Below are positions 35,895 to 43,792 of a DNA stretch of 64,000 nt, in pieces; the stretch's first letter is position 1, and every line of letters begins with the position of its first letter. The stretch lies in the NCBI RefSeq assembly GCF_900103605.1, contig NZ_FNHY01000001.1, positions 558,001 to 622,000 on the forward strand, in the 5' to 3' direction. Both the position numbers and the translations under genes were made by a program. The DNA comes from Psychrobacillus sp. OK028 (GTDB lineage: Bacteria; Bacillota; Bacilli; Bacillales_A; Planococcaceae). The notes below the pieces were generated by a model. It made no database searches. It was given only the letters and a program-made list of their open reading frames with translations, and was not told the DNA's origin.

Positions 35895-36344
35895 ATGGTT
35901 GCCTATCAGTTTAAATTTGCAAAGGTTTTAACAATTCGTGAACAAGAAAAATCAGAAACCGAGTTAGCTTACAAAGAATCGGTATCGGCTTTTGAAAAAG
36001 TCGCAACTGAACTTTATAATTTGTTGAAAAAAAAAGAAGATACTGTTGACACTCAAAATAACCTTTTGACTTCAGGACTTTCCGTAGATAATATCCATCA
36101 TTATTCCAATTATATTGTTGGACTTCAAAAAAGAATAGATATAGTTCAAAAAGAAGTTATCCAGGCGAGATCAAAAATGAATTGGATGGAAGAGAGACTT
36201 CTCGAAAAATCATTAGAAGTGAGAAAGTTCGAAAAGATACAAGAAAAAGACCTTGAACAGTTCCAACAAGAGCAACAAAGACTAGAAACAATTCAATTAG
36301 ATGAAATATCTTCTTTGAAGTTTCAAAACAAAGAGATTAGGTGA
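35895..36344 (+). CDS. fliJ: Flagellar export chaperone/stalk protein FliJ
   Basis: FliJ inserts into the FliI ring like the gamma subunit of F1 and escorts export chaperones. The 149-residue protein is almost entirely antiparallel coiled coil, starting MVAYQFKFAKVLTIREQEK as in Bacilli. The ATG abuts the fliI stop codon, and the stop lies inside the ribosome site region of the next gene, so translation is probably coupled on both sides. Confidence 0.92.
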   Translation: MVAYQFKFAKVLTIREQEKSETELAYKESVSAFEKVATELYNLLKKKEDTVDTQNNLLTSGLSVDNIHHYSNYIVGLQKRIDIVQKEVIQARSKMNWMEERLLEKSLEVRKFEKIQEKDLEQFQQEQQRLETIQLDEISSLKFQNKEIR

Positions 36345-36352
36345 GTAGAAGC

Positions 36353-36952
36353 ATGGCTAAACGGAACAAACCAAATAAAAGCATTGAACAAAATAGTGGC
36401 GAAACAAAAGGTATAAGTAAAATAAAAATGTTTTTTTATTTGTTTATCATTCCTTTTTTATTTGCTTTACTTCTCTTACTAGTAATTGCTCAAATTGCTA
36501 ATATTAACGTTTTTGAAAAAGCAAAAGAAATCACTGGTTTTAGCGAAGAACAGGTTTTAACAGAAGATAAAAAGACAGAGGTTCTGGAAGACCGAGTTGT
36601 TACGTTGCAGGCTGAAATCCAACAAAAAGAAGCGCAAATAGAAAAAGTTCAAACAGAGCTACAGAATTCTGCAAGTGAGAAAGAAGCTCTTCTAATAGAA
36701 CAAGAACGGTTATTAGATGAAATCGCAAAGTTAACACGAGACCAAGAAAGTGCAAAACGTGATTATGCCGAAATCGTTTCTACATTTGAAAAAATGTCAG
36801 CAAAGACTGCCGCACCTGTAATTACAAAAATGAGTGATGCAGAAGCATTACGAATTTTAACAAGTCTTAAACCAGATACAGTGGCGAGCATATACGAGAA
36901 AATGACGCCAGAAGATGCTGCCAAGTATACAGAATTGATGTCGAAGCAGTAA
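36353..36952 (+). CDS. ylxF: MotE/YlxF-like membrane protein
   Basis: This 199-residue protein has a basic N-terminal cytoplasmic part, one transmembrane helix (about residues 26-48), a long coiled coil (about 60-140) and a C-terminal globular part with MSDAEALRILTSLKPDTVASIYEKM. The last part resembles the MgtE N-terminal-like domain of YlxF/MotE proteins, which in other bacteria help stabilise stators or assist the FliJ-FliK region; the role in Bacilli is not settled. Start ATG 36353 is 7 bases after AGGTGAG; the GTG at 36341 is too close to it. Confidence 0.82.
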   Translation: MAKRNKPNKSIEQNSGETKGISKIKMFFYLFIIPFLFALLLLLVIAQIANINVFEKAKEITGFSEEQVLTEDKKTEVLEDRVVTLQAEIQQKEAQIEKVQTELQNSASEKEALLIEQERLLDEIAKLTRDQESAKRDYAEIVSTFEKMSAKTAAPVITKMSDAEALRILTSLKPDTVASIYEKMTPEDAAKYTELMSKQ

Positions 36953-36982
36953 TTATAATCCATTGAGGGGAGGTGAAAAAAA

Positions 36983-38182
36983 GTGAAAATGGCACTGACC
37001 ATTAACCCAAATATTAATGCAACTACTCAAATAAGTAGCAAAATGCAAACAAATATGAATAGCAGTCAAAAATTCGGATCTGTATTTGGTCAAATCTTAT
37101 CCGGTTCACAGATTCAACCAATCTCTACACCTCAAACAAACGGTGAAGGTAATATACTGCAGGAAATGCTGGCCATCCTTAATGTAAATTCGATTGAAGA
37201 GCTTAAATCATTATTAGGCACAGATGAATTAACAGTTAGCTCTAAGGAATTAAAAGGGCTCTTAGATAAATTACTTGGTGTAGAGAGTAATAGTTCTAAT
37301 TCTAATGGTGAAATAGAGTCAAATGTCTGGGATATACTTGCTGGTATAAATGAACAAGCAACTAAAATTATAGATGCGCTCATTTCTTCTGTGAAGGGAC
37401 AAGGACCGAGTAGTGAAACTGATGCTAGACAAGCAGTGGAGCTATTAAAAACGGTTCAATTAATCGCAAACAAATCAGATTTAGGCATCAAAGAAGAATC
37501 TACACTTTTTGATCTCAAGCAACTACTTGTGAATATAAAGGAAACAGTAGGCAAAACACCAACAAATGATACGGCTTCCTTACCACAACTATTAAAACAA
37601 CCGATTATTCAAACTCAAATGGTAGTTAAACAGCCTTCTCTATCTGTTCAGCCAGAGATTGTTACGGAAACGAAGGAAATTACTTCAAATATACAAGGCA
37701 GTACTACTACGGTTATTCAAACGAAAGTTGAAACAGTCTCGATAGCACTACCAACTGATAAGGCCGCACAGTCAGAAGAATTCATAAAAGAATTACAGAA
37801 AGTGATGAACCGTGTGCAGTTTGGATTTGCCGGCGGAGCTAACAGACTAGTTTTAAAACTATTTCCAGAGCAACTTGGTACGATTCGTATTGAATTGATT
37901 CAAAAAGACGGAATGCTTACAGCAAAAATATTAGCTTCAACAGCACTTGGCAAAGAAATGTTAGATTCAAATTCTAGTCAATTGAGACAAGGTTTTGCTG
38001 GTCAAAATATACAATTAGAGAAGCTAGAAATAACACAAGCTTTACAAGAATCTACAAGACAAGAAAAGAACCAAGATTTCCAACAATCATTTAATCAACA
38101 GCAAAAACAACAAGAAAATAGCAATGAAGAACTAGAAGAACAGTTTTCATTCCATGAATACTTAGAAGAAATGGAGGTCTAG
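36983..38182 (+). CDS. fliK: Flagellar hook-length control protein FliK
   Basis: FliK is the secreted ruler that ends hook export by switching FlhB specificity. The 399-residue protein has an extended Ser/Thr/Asn/Gln-rich N-terminal region and a C-terminal Flg_hook domain (about residues 270-350) with RLVLKLFPEQLGTIRIELI and the following DGMLTAKIL strand. The tail is Gln/Glu-rich. Start GTG 36983 is 8 bases after GGGGAGGTG. It precedes flgD, the hook cap gene, by 3 bases. Confidence 0.93.
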   Translation: MKMALTINPNINATTQISSKMQTNMNSSQKFGSVFGQILSGSQIQPISTPQTNGEGNILQEMLAILNVNSIEELKSLLGTDELTVSSKELKGLLDKLLGVESNSSNSNGEIESNVWDILAGINEQATKIIDALISSVKGQGPSSETDARQAVELLKTVQLIANKSDLGIKEESTLFDLKQLLVNIKETVGKTPTNDTASLPQLLKQPIIQTQMVVKQPSLSVQPEIVTETKEITSNIQGSTTTVIQTKVETVSIALPTDKAAQSEEFIKELQKVMNRVQFGFAGGANRLVLKLFPEQLGTIRIELIQKDGMLTAKILASTALGKEMLDSNSSQLRQGFAGQNIQLEKLEITQALQESTRQEKNQDFQQSFNQQQKQQENSNEELEEQFSFHEYLEEMEV

Positions 38183-38185
38183 ACT

Positions 38186-38854
38186 GTGGCTGAAATGGCT
38201 AAAATTACCGACAGTATGTATTTATCCAATCAAGCGAAAAAAACGCCTTCGACGGGAAATAGTACATTAGGTAAGGATGCATTCTTAAAAATTCTAATGA
38301 CACAGCTTCAAAATCAAGATCCAACGAAACCAATGGATGATTCACAATTCATCGCTCAAATGGCACAATTTTCTTCTTTAGAGCAAATGACAAATTTAAC
38401 AGAAGCATTTAAAGAATTCGCTGCTGTGCAAGAGCAAAGTCAAATGATTGAATTCAGTAGCTTTGTTGGTAAAAACGTAAAATGGCATGAACTAACAGAC
38501 AAAAAAGATGAAAATGGTAATCCGATTACAAGTGAAGGTACTGGGTCAATAACAGGTATTAAATTTATAAACGGAAAAGTTGAATTCACATTGGTAGGCG
38601 GGAAAGTTATTAACCCGGGTAATATATCCGAAGTACTTTCTGGTGGTTTAAACTCAAATTCTAATAGTTTAGTAGACGCTAGCCTGTTAATTGGTAAAAC
38701 AGTTAGTTATATTCATGCTGGCACAGAGACAGAAACACCAAGTGAAACTTCAGCAACTGTTGAATCAGTGAGCAAAAAAAGTGGAAACATCGTTTATAAC
38801 TTAAGTAATGGTACATCCATAACGGCAGATCAAATAACATCTATAAGTAAATAA
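38186..38854 (+). CDS. flgD: Flagellar hook assembly scaffold FlgD
   Basis: FlgD caps the growing hook and is lost from the finished structure. The 222-residue protein has the conserved N-terminal export and assembly segment (GKDAFLKILMTQLQNQDPTKPMD) and FSSLEQM near residue 68, followed by beta-rich repeats. It begins at a GTG (38186), 7 bases after GGAGGT. The following gene starts 15 bases downstream. Confidence 0.95.
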   Translation: MAEMAKITDSMYLSNQAKKTPSTGNSTLGKDAFLKILMTQLQNQDPTKPMDDSQFIAQMAQFSSLEQMTNLTEAFKEFAAVQEQSQMIEFSSFVGKNVKWHELTDKKDENGNPITSEGTGSITGIKFINGKVEFTLVGGKVINPGNISEVLSGGLNSNSNSLVDASLLIGKTVSYIHAGTETETPSETSATVESVSKKSGNIVYNLSNGTSITADQITSISK

Positions 38855-38869
38855 GAACGGAGACTTGCA

Positions 38870-39250
38870 ATGGGCAACATTTCGATAAATCGTGTTCCGC
38901 TGCAAACGACAATCCGTCAACCAATCACATCAAGCCAAGTAGCTTCACAAAAACAATCTTTCTTACAGCATTTACATGAAGCATCTGTTAGCACTGAGTT
39001 AAAGATAAGCAAGCATGCAAACCAACGCTTACAAGAAAGAAATATATATATTTCAGAAGCCGAGTGGAAAATAGTAAGTGATAAAGTTTCAGAAGCACGC
39101 TCTAAAGGTGTGAACGACTCACTAGTTTTGATGGATCAAGCAGCATTAATCGTCAGTGCAAAAAACGCCACTGTCATTACTGCGATGAATCGCACGGAAG
39201 CGAAAGACCAATTATTCACTAATATTGACGGTACCATCGTACTGAACTAA
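38870..39250 (+). CDS. Flagellar operon protein, TIGR02530-like family
   Basis: A 126-residue protein between flgD and flgE. Its central part (KISKHANQRLQERNIYISEAEW) and the C-terminal half (VLMDQAALIVSAKNATVITAM) resemble the small flagellar operon family found at this position in many Firmicutes and related bacteria. A disordered, Gln-rich N-terminus precedes this. The molecular role is unknown to me; position suggests a hook-assembly function. The ribosome site AACGGAG lies 8 bases before the ATG. I recognise the family by pattern and synteny only. Confidence 0.75.
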   Translation: MGNISINRVPLQTTIRQPITSSQVASQKQSFLQHLHEASVSTELKISKHANQRLQERNIYISEAEWKIVSDKVSEARSKGVNDSLVLMDQAALIVSAKNATVITAMNRTEAKDQLFTNIDGTIVLN

Positions 39251-39258
39251 AAAAAATT

Positions 39259-39312
39259 ATAGCAGGACCTGTATAGGATGCTATGTGCAGCCGACTGATC
39301 GAAGCTAGCACA
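39259..39312 (+). other. Tandem hairpins upstream of flgE
   Basis: ATAGCA (39259) pairs with TGCTAT (39279-39284), enclosing a CCT/AGG stem. Directly after it TGTGC (39284-39288) pairs with GCACA (39308-39312). The two hairpins fill most of the 85-base spacer before flgE; no T tract follows. Confidence 0.55.
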
Positions 39313-39335
39313 CAAATTGAAGGGAGAAAAAATTA

Positions 39336-40295
39336 ATGATTCGCTCAATGTACTCAGGTATTTCTGGCTTAAAAAACTTCCAAACAAAATTGGATGTAAT
39401 AGGTAACAACATTTCAAACGTAAACACTTACGGATTTAAAAAAGGTCGTACAGTATTTAAAGATTTAATTTCACAAACTACTGCTGGTGCTTCTGCAGCA
39501 ACTGGTACTCGCGGGGGAGTTAATGCTAAACAGGTTGGTTTAGGATCACAATTAGCTGCTATTGATACAATTCATGCTGGTGGAGCATTACAATCTACAG
39601 GAAATACACTTGACTTAGCGATATCAGGGGATGGATTTTTTCAAGTAGCTGATGGTACAGGTGCCACAGCTACTGCTGGCCCAACAGGATATACAAACTA
39701 TCTTTATACACGTGCTGGAAACTTCTATATGGATGAAAGTGGATATTTAGTAAATTCAGATGGTAAATTTGTAGTTGGTGTGTCTGCTGCTACCACAGGG
39801 ACACCTGCTGTTTATCCGCTCGCAAGTACTGTTTTAATAACCCCAAATAACGGTAATCTTGATACTGACAATAATAGTATCCCTAATAAAATTCCTGTAA
39901 CAGGTAATTCAGCTACTTACAAACCTGTTCAGATTCCTACAGACGCTCAAAGTATGAGTATTAGTCAAGATGGAACCGTAACGTTTGTAGATAAAGGCGG
40001 GGAATTAAGATGGGCAGGTCAATTAGTACTTGCTAAATTTCCTAATGCAGGTGGTTTAGAAAAAGCAGGTAATAATTATTTTAAATCTTCGCCTAACTCT
40101 GGTACGCCATTGAATGCCACTGCTACTCAAGATGGTCTTGGAACAGTAAATTCTGGTTTCCTAGAAATGTCTAACGTCGATCTTTCAGAAGAATTCACAG
40201 ATATGATCGTTGCGCAACGTGGGTTCCAAGCGAACACTCGTATTATCACAACTTCTGATTCTATTTTAGAAGAGCTTATTAACTTAAAACGTTAA
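39336..40295 (+). CDS. flgE: Flagellar hook protein FlgE
   Basis: FlgE polymerises into the hook. The 319-residue protein has the N-terminal rod/hook signature GNNISNVNTYGFKKGR (about residues 23-38), a variable Ala/Gly/Thr-rich middle and the conserved C-terminal segment SNVDLSEEFTDMIVAQRGFQANTRII. It is slightly longer than B. subtilis FlgE, with the extra residues in the variable part. AAGGGAG precedes the ATG. A repeat element and a large hairpin separate it from swrD, an unusual break in an otherwise compact operon. Confidence 0.95.
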   Translation: MIRSMYSGISGLKNFQTKLDVIGNNISNVNTYGFKKGRTVFKDLISQTTAGASAATGTRGGVNAKQVGLGSQLAAIDTIHAGGALQSTGNTLDLAISGDGFFQVADGTGATATAGPTGYTNYLYTRAGNFYMDESGYLVNSDGKFVVGVSAATTGTPAVYPLASTVLITPNNGNLDTDNNSIPNKIPVTGNSATYKPVQIPTDAQSMSISQDGTVTFVDKGGELRWAGQLVLAKFPNAGGLEKAGNNYFKSSPNSGTPLNATATQDGLGTVNSGFLEMSNVDLSEEFTDMIVAQRGFQANTRIITTSDSILEELINLKR

Positions 40296-40336
40296 AATGA
40301 GTCATTCTCAGATTACTTTTTTTAAAAGTGAATCTA

Positions 40337-40461
40337 GTTGATTGTAGTGGAAGGCGGCGACTCCAGCGGGAACAGCACGAGCTGAAAGCCCCGCAGGAAC
40401 GTAGTGACGAGGAGATTGAAGCCGTGCCCGCGGAAAGCGTCCGCCTGAAACGGAAATCAAC
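40337..40461 (+). repeat. Palindromic repeat element, copy H (reference copy)
   Basis: Best-preserved copy: GTTGATT (40337-40343) and AATCAAC (40455-40461) are perfect terminal inverted repeats. Inside are AGGCGG (40352-40357)/CCGCCT (40441-40446), GCGGG/CCCGC and GCACG/CGTGC, so the 125 bases fold into a rod-like hairpin. CGACTCC and GGAAAGCG face each other between paired segments. It lies within the fla/che operon between flgE and swrD. Small open frames on both strands across it are compositional accidents. Confidence 0.9.
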
Positions 40462-40481
40462 CTTGTTGGGATTTCCCTATT

Positions 40482-40536
40482 TAATATGCTTTTATGAAAA
40501 TGATTCAATCTATTAAACTTTAAACTTATTGCAAGG
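40482..40536 (+). repeat. AT-rich flank of copy H, shared with 13531-13585
   Basis: TAATATGCTTTTATGAAA at the start and TTATTGCAA near the end are identical to the block upstream of rplS, and the intervening bases align without gaps. The block follows the palindromic element in both places. Confidence 0.7.
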
Positions 40537-40578
40537 GAGGGTTGGGCCGTTCCTTAAAAGGCCCGGCCCTTCATAATG
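40533..40578 (+). promoter_or_regulatory. Split ribosome binding site with hairpin, swrD
   Basis: The only strong Shine-Dalgarno sequence, AAGGGAGG (40533-40540), is 35 bases from the swrD ATG. Between them GTTGGGCC pairs with GGCCCGGC (40541-40548 with 40560-40567, two G-U pairs; two further G-C pairs are possible). If this stem forms, 8 unpaired bases separate the SD from the ATG, the normal distance. An AAAAGG at 40556 is too far from the ATG and lies partly in the loop. Confidence 0.6.
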
Positions 40579-40797
40579 ATTAATCTAACTCGTTTAAACG
40601 GCAAGGAGTTTTCGTTAAATGCTCTATACATAGAGACTGTGGAGTCTTTCCCAGATACAACGATTACACTCACAAATGGTCATAAATATGTAGCGTTGGA
40701 ATCAAGGGAAGAAGTATACTTCAAAATTTCTCAGTTTTACAAAGAAATACATATATTATCTAACCCCCATATAAGAGGTGAACAAGATGAAGAGTAA
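40576..40797 (+). CDS. swrD: Swarming motility protein SwrD (YlzI)
   Basis: SwrD raises flagellar power in B. subtilis and is needed for swarming; the mechanism is not fully known. The 73-residue protein belongs to the FlbD/YlzI family by its start MINLTRLNGKEFSLNALYIE and the LTNGHKYVALES strand pair. It has no membrane segment. The stop overlaps the fliL start region by 11 bases. Its ribosome site is separated from the ATG by a GC-rich hairpin, unlike any other gene in the window. Confidence 0.9.
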   Translation: MINLTRLNGKEFSLNALYIETVESFPDTTITLTNGHKYVALESREEVYFKISQFYKEIHILSNPHIRGEQDEE

Positions 40798-41218
40798 AAA
40801 CAAACTATTAACCATTATGCTTATCATTTTAGTTTCGATTACGTTGGTAGGTGTAGTCGCTTTATTAATAGTAATGCAGTTAAATAAAACAGATGAGTCC
40901 GAAGAACCTACCATTGATCAAATTATTGAATCCTCTGTAGACATACCGGAAATAACTACTAACTTAGCTGCCAACAAATTTATCCGTATATCATTAAAGG
41001 TTCAAACGGATAGTGTAAAGGCTGCAGAGGAGTTAACGAAAAGGGATTTCCAAGTAAAAAATATAGTTATTACAGAGCTTTCAGAAATGACTCCTGAAGA
41101 CTTAAGCGGTAAAGAGGGTAAAGCGATGTTTGAATCTGCATTAAAAACAAAAATAGGTGAGCTAATGGATAGTGGAGAAATTCAACAAGTTTATATAACT
41201 TCTTATATTATTCAATAA
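40787..41218 (+). CDS. fliL: Flagellar basal body-associated protein FliL
   Basis: FliL forms rings around stator units at the motor. Start ATG 40787 is 6 bases after AAGAGGTG; the in-frame GTG at 40778 is part of that site. The 143-residue protein has one N-terminal transmembrane helix (about residues 7-29) and an extracytoplasmic domain with FIRISLKVQTDS and the VQT-type strands, ending in VYITSYIIQ. It overlaps swrD slightly and precedes fliM. Confidence 0.93.
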   Translation: MKSKNKLLTIMLIILVSITLVGVVALLIVMQLNKTDESEEPTIDQIIESSVDIPEITTNLAANKFIRISLKVQTDSVKAAEELTKRDFQVKNIVITELSEMTPEDLSGKEGKAMFESALKTKIGELMDSGEIQQVYITSYIIQ

Positions 41219-41248
41219 AGTAATTTTTTTAAGATGGAGGTGGGCAGA

Positions 41249-42247
41249 TTGGCAGGAGATATTTTATCTCAATCAGAAATAGATGCGTTGTTAAGTGCAC
41301 TCTCAACAGGTGAAATGACAGCAGATGAAATGAAAAGTGAGCAAGAAGCAAAGAAAATAAGAACGTACGATTTCAAAAGAGCACTTCGCTTTTCAAAAGA
41401 TCAGATTCGAAGCTTGACGAGAATCCATGAAAACTTTGCTCGTCTATTAACTACATTTTTTTCTGCCCAGTTAAGATCATATGTGCAAATTTCGGTCGTG
41501 TCAGTCGATCAAATTCCGTTCGAAGAGTTTATCCGCTCGGTTCCACATATGACATTGATCAATGTGTTTGAAGTTCCACCACTTGAAGGGAATATATTGA
41601 TGGAGATTAATCCTAATATTGCATATTCCATGCTGGATCTAATGATGGGTGGAAAAGGACAAGCACATACAAAAGTGGACAATTTAACGGAAATAGAAAC
41701 GAAAATAATGACGAACTTGTTTGAGCGTTCGTTTGATAATTTACGAGAAGCATGGATAAATATTGCAGATATAGATCCGATACTTACAGAGTTAGAAGTA
41801 AATCCTCAATTTTTACAAATGATTTCTCCAAATGAAACAGTTGTTGTAATTTCATTTAACACTATTATCGGAGAAACTAGTGGAATGATTAATATATGTA
41901 TCCCGCACGTAGTACTTGAACCAATTGTACCTAATCTATCTGTACGTTACTGGATGCAAACAAATAAAAAAGAAGTATCACCCGAACAGCTAGCTGTTCT
42001 GCAAAAACGTGTTAAAGCAGCAGAAATTCCTATAGTTGCAGAGATTGGCACAACTGATATTTCGATAGAAGATCTCTTGTACTTACAATTAGGCGACGTA
42101 ATTCAATTAAACACTAAAATTGATGACCCACTGACTGTTAAAGTTGGCGGCATGCCTAAATTTATTGGTCAACCTGGTAAACTAAAAAAACGAATGGCTG
42201 TACAAGTCATTGAAACTGTGAAAGGAGGAGAGGATGATGATGAGTGA
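41249..42247 (+). CDS. fliM: Flagellar motor switch protein FliM
   Basis: FliM is the C-ring protein that binds phospho-CheY. A TTG start at 41249, 6 bases after GGAGGTG, gives 332 residues, the same as B. subtilis FliM; the in-frame ATG at 41234 lies within the ribosome site. The N-terminal CheY-binding peptide is LSQSEIDALLSAL, the middle domain contains SLTRIHENFARLL, and the C-terminal SpoA domain covers about residues 250-325. The end overlaps fliY by 8 bases. Confidence 0.96.
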   Translation: MAGDILSQSEIDALLSALSTGEMTADEMKSEQEAKKIRTYDFKRALRFSKDQIRSLTRIHENFARLLTTFFSAQLRSYVQISVVSVDQIPFEEFIRSVPHMTLINVFEVPPLEGNILMEINPNIAYSMLDLMMGGKGQAHTKVDNLTEIETKIMTNLFERSFDNLREAWINIADIDPILTELEVNPQFLQMISPNETVVVISFNTIIGETSGMINICIPHVVLEPIVPNLSVRYWMQTNKKEVSPEQLAVLQKRVKAAEIPIVAEIGTTDISIEDLLYLQLGDVIQLNTKIDDPLTVKVGGMPKFIGQPGKLKKRMAVQVIETVKGGEDDDE

Positions 42248-43406
42248 TGATATGCTCTCCCAAGAAGAAATTGAGGCCCTCCTGAGAGGAACAAATATAA
42301 ATGAGGAAGCTACAAAAGAAATTGATACAGAAGATATTAAAATAGACGATTACTTAGATTCATTTGCTCAAGATACACTAGGAGAAATCGGAAATATTTC
42401 CTTTGGTAGTTCCGCTACAGCCCTTTCTTCTCTTTTAGGACAAAAAGTAGATATTACGACACCTAATCTTAGTATGATTAACCGAAGAAAATTGAAAGAA
42501 GAGTTCCCACATCCTTATGTTGCGGTACAGGTACAATATACTACCGGACTAATCGGTATGAATCTTCTCGTTATAAAGCAGTCAGACGCTGCTATTATAG
42601 CTGACTTAATGCTTGGTGGAGATGGTTTAGCTCCAAGACCCGAGCTAAGTGAGATTCAGTTAAGCGCAGTTCAGGAAGCTATGAACCAAATGATGGGTTC
42701 AGCCGCTACCTCCATGTCAACTGTTTTCAATAAGAAAGTGGATATTTCGCCACCTACTATCGACCTGATGAACCTTTTACAAGATGAAGGAACGGAAGCA
42801 ATTCCAGCAGATGAATTACTGATTAAAGTATCTTTCCGTCTTAAGATTGGGGAGTTAATAGATTCAAATATTATGCAACTGTTGCCTTTAGAGTTTGGGC
42901 TTAACTTAGTGAAATCATTATTAGGTGAAGAGGAACCAGAAGTAGCTGCTACAATTACAGAAGAAAAAGTATATGAAGCACCTGTACAACAGCAGCCTAC
43001 TACGCAAACACAACAGGCACCGGAGATGTCTTCACATGCTCCTATGCAATTCACTCAGCAACCATCACGACCACAAGCACCACCAGTGGAAGTACAGCAA
43101 GCTCAGTTTGCAAGCTTTGACGCACCAAGTTTGACGCAAAATGAGTCAAGAAATTTAAATTTACTACTTGATATTCCTCTTCAGGTAACAGTAGAATTAG
43201 GTCGTACTAAGAGAACTGTAAAAGATATTTTGGAACTAACAAGTGGATCTATTATTGAACTTGATAAACTAGCTGGTGAGCCAGTAGATATTTTAGTTAA
43301 TAATCGACATATAGCCAAAGGAGAAGTCGTTGTTATAGATGAGAATTTTGGCGTTCGCATTACAGATATTTTAAGTCAGGCAGAACGTATTACTAATTTA
43401 AGATAA
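42240..43406 (+). CDS. fliY: Flagellar motor switch phosphatase FliY
   Basis: FliY combines a CheC-like phosphatase that dephosphorylates CheY-P with a FliN-like C-ring domain. Three adjacent in-frame ATGs exist; 42240 is 9 bases from AAAGGAGGAG and gives 388 residues. Features in order are a FliM-like N-terminal peptide LSQEEIEALL, two phosphatase motifs (LGEIGNISFGSSATAL and VQEAMNQMMGSAATSM), a Gln/Pro-rich linker around residues 245-300 and a C-terminal SpoA/FliN domain (LLDIPLQVTVELG). It overlaps fliM. Confidence 0.96.
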   Translation: MSDDMLSQEEIEALLRGTNINEEATKEIDTEDIKIDDYLDSFAQDTLGEIGNISFGSSATALSSLLGQKVDITTPNLSMINRRKLKEEFPHPYVAVQVQYTTGLIGMNLLVIKQSDAAIIADLMLGGDGLAPRPELSEIQLSAVQEAMNQMMGSAATSMSTVFNKKVDISPPTIDLMNLLQDEGTEAIPADELLIKVSFRLKIGELIDSNIMQLLPLEFGLNLVKSLLGEEEPEVAATITEEKVYEAPVQQQPTTQTQQAPEMSSHAPMQFTQQPSRPQAPPVEVQQAQFASFDAPSLTQNESRNLNLLLDIPLQVTVELGRTKRTVKDILELTSGSIIELDKLAGEPVDILVNNRHIAKGEVVVIDENFGVRITDILSQAERITNLR

Positions 43407-43425
43407 GCACTGGAGGAGACATACT

Positions 43426-43788
43426 ATGTCGAAAAGAATTTTAATAGTAGATGATGCAGCATTTATGAGAATGATGATTAAAGATATTTTAAGTAAAAAT
43501 GGCTTTGAAGTTGTAGGAGAAGCAGCTGATGGTGTTCAAGCAATCGAAAAGTACAATGAGCTTAAACCGGATTTAGTAACGATGGATATTACAATGCCAG
43601 AAATGGACGGAATTGCGGCTTTAAAAGAGATTAAAGCAAAAAATCCATCTGCTACAATCATTATGTGCTCTGCAATGGGGCAGCAAGCTATGGTAATTGA
43701 CGCAATCCAGGCTGGAGCAAAAGATTTCATCGTAAAACCATTCCAAGCTGATCGTGTAATTGAAGCAATTTCCAAAGCTTTAGGGTAA
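43426..43788 (+). CDS. cheY: Chemotaxis response regulator CheY
   Basis: Single-domain receiver that, phosphorylated by CheA, binds the motor switch. In 120 residues the acidic pocket Asp9-Asp10, phospho-acceptor Asp54 (TMDITMPEMDG), the Thr/Ser position at MCSAMG and Lys104-region KPF are all present. GGAGGAG precedes the ATG. It lies between the switch genes fliM-fliY and the export gene fliO, as in B. subtilis. Confidence 0.97.
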   Translation: MSKRILIVDDAAFMRMMIKDILSKNGFEVVGEAADGVQAIEKYNELKPDLVTMDITMPEMDGIAALKEIKAKNPSATIIMCSAMGQQAMVIDAIQAGAKDFIVKPFQADRVIEAISKALG

Positions 43789-43792
43789 TGAA

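Noticed and set aside
40308-40516. Small open frames on both strands across repeat copy H
   Set aside because: They consist of the palindromic element and its flank; other copies carry different frames and stops, so the frames are not conserved.
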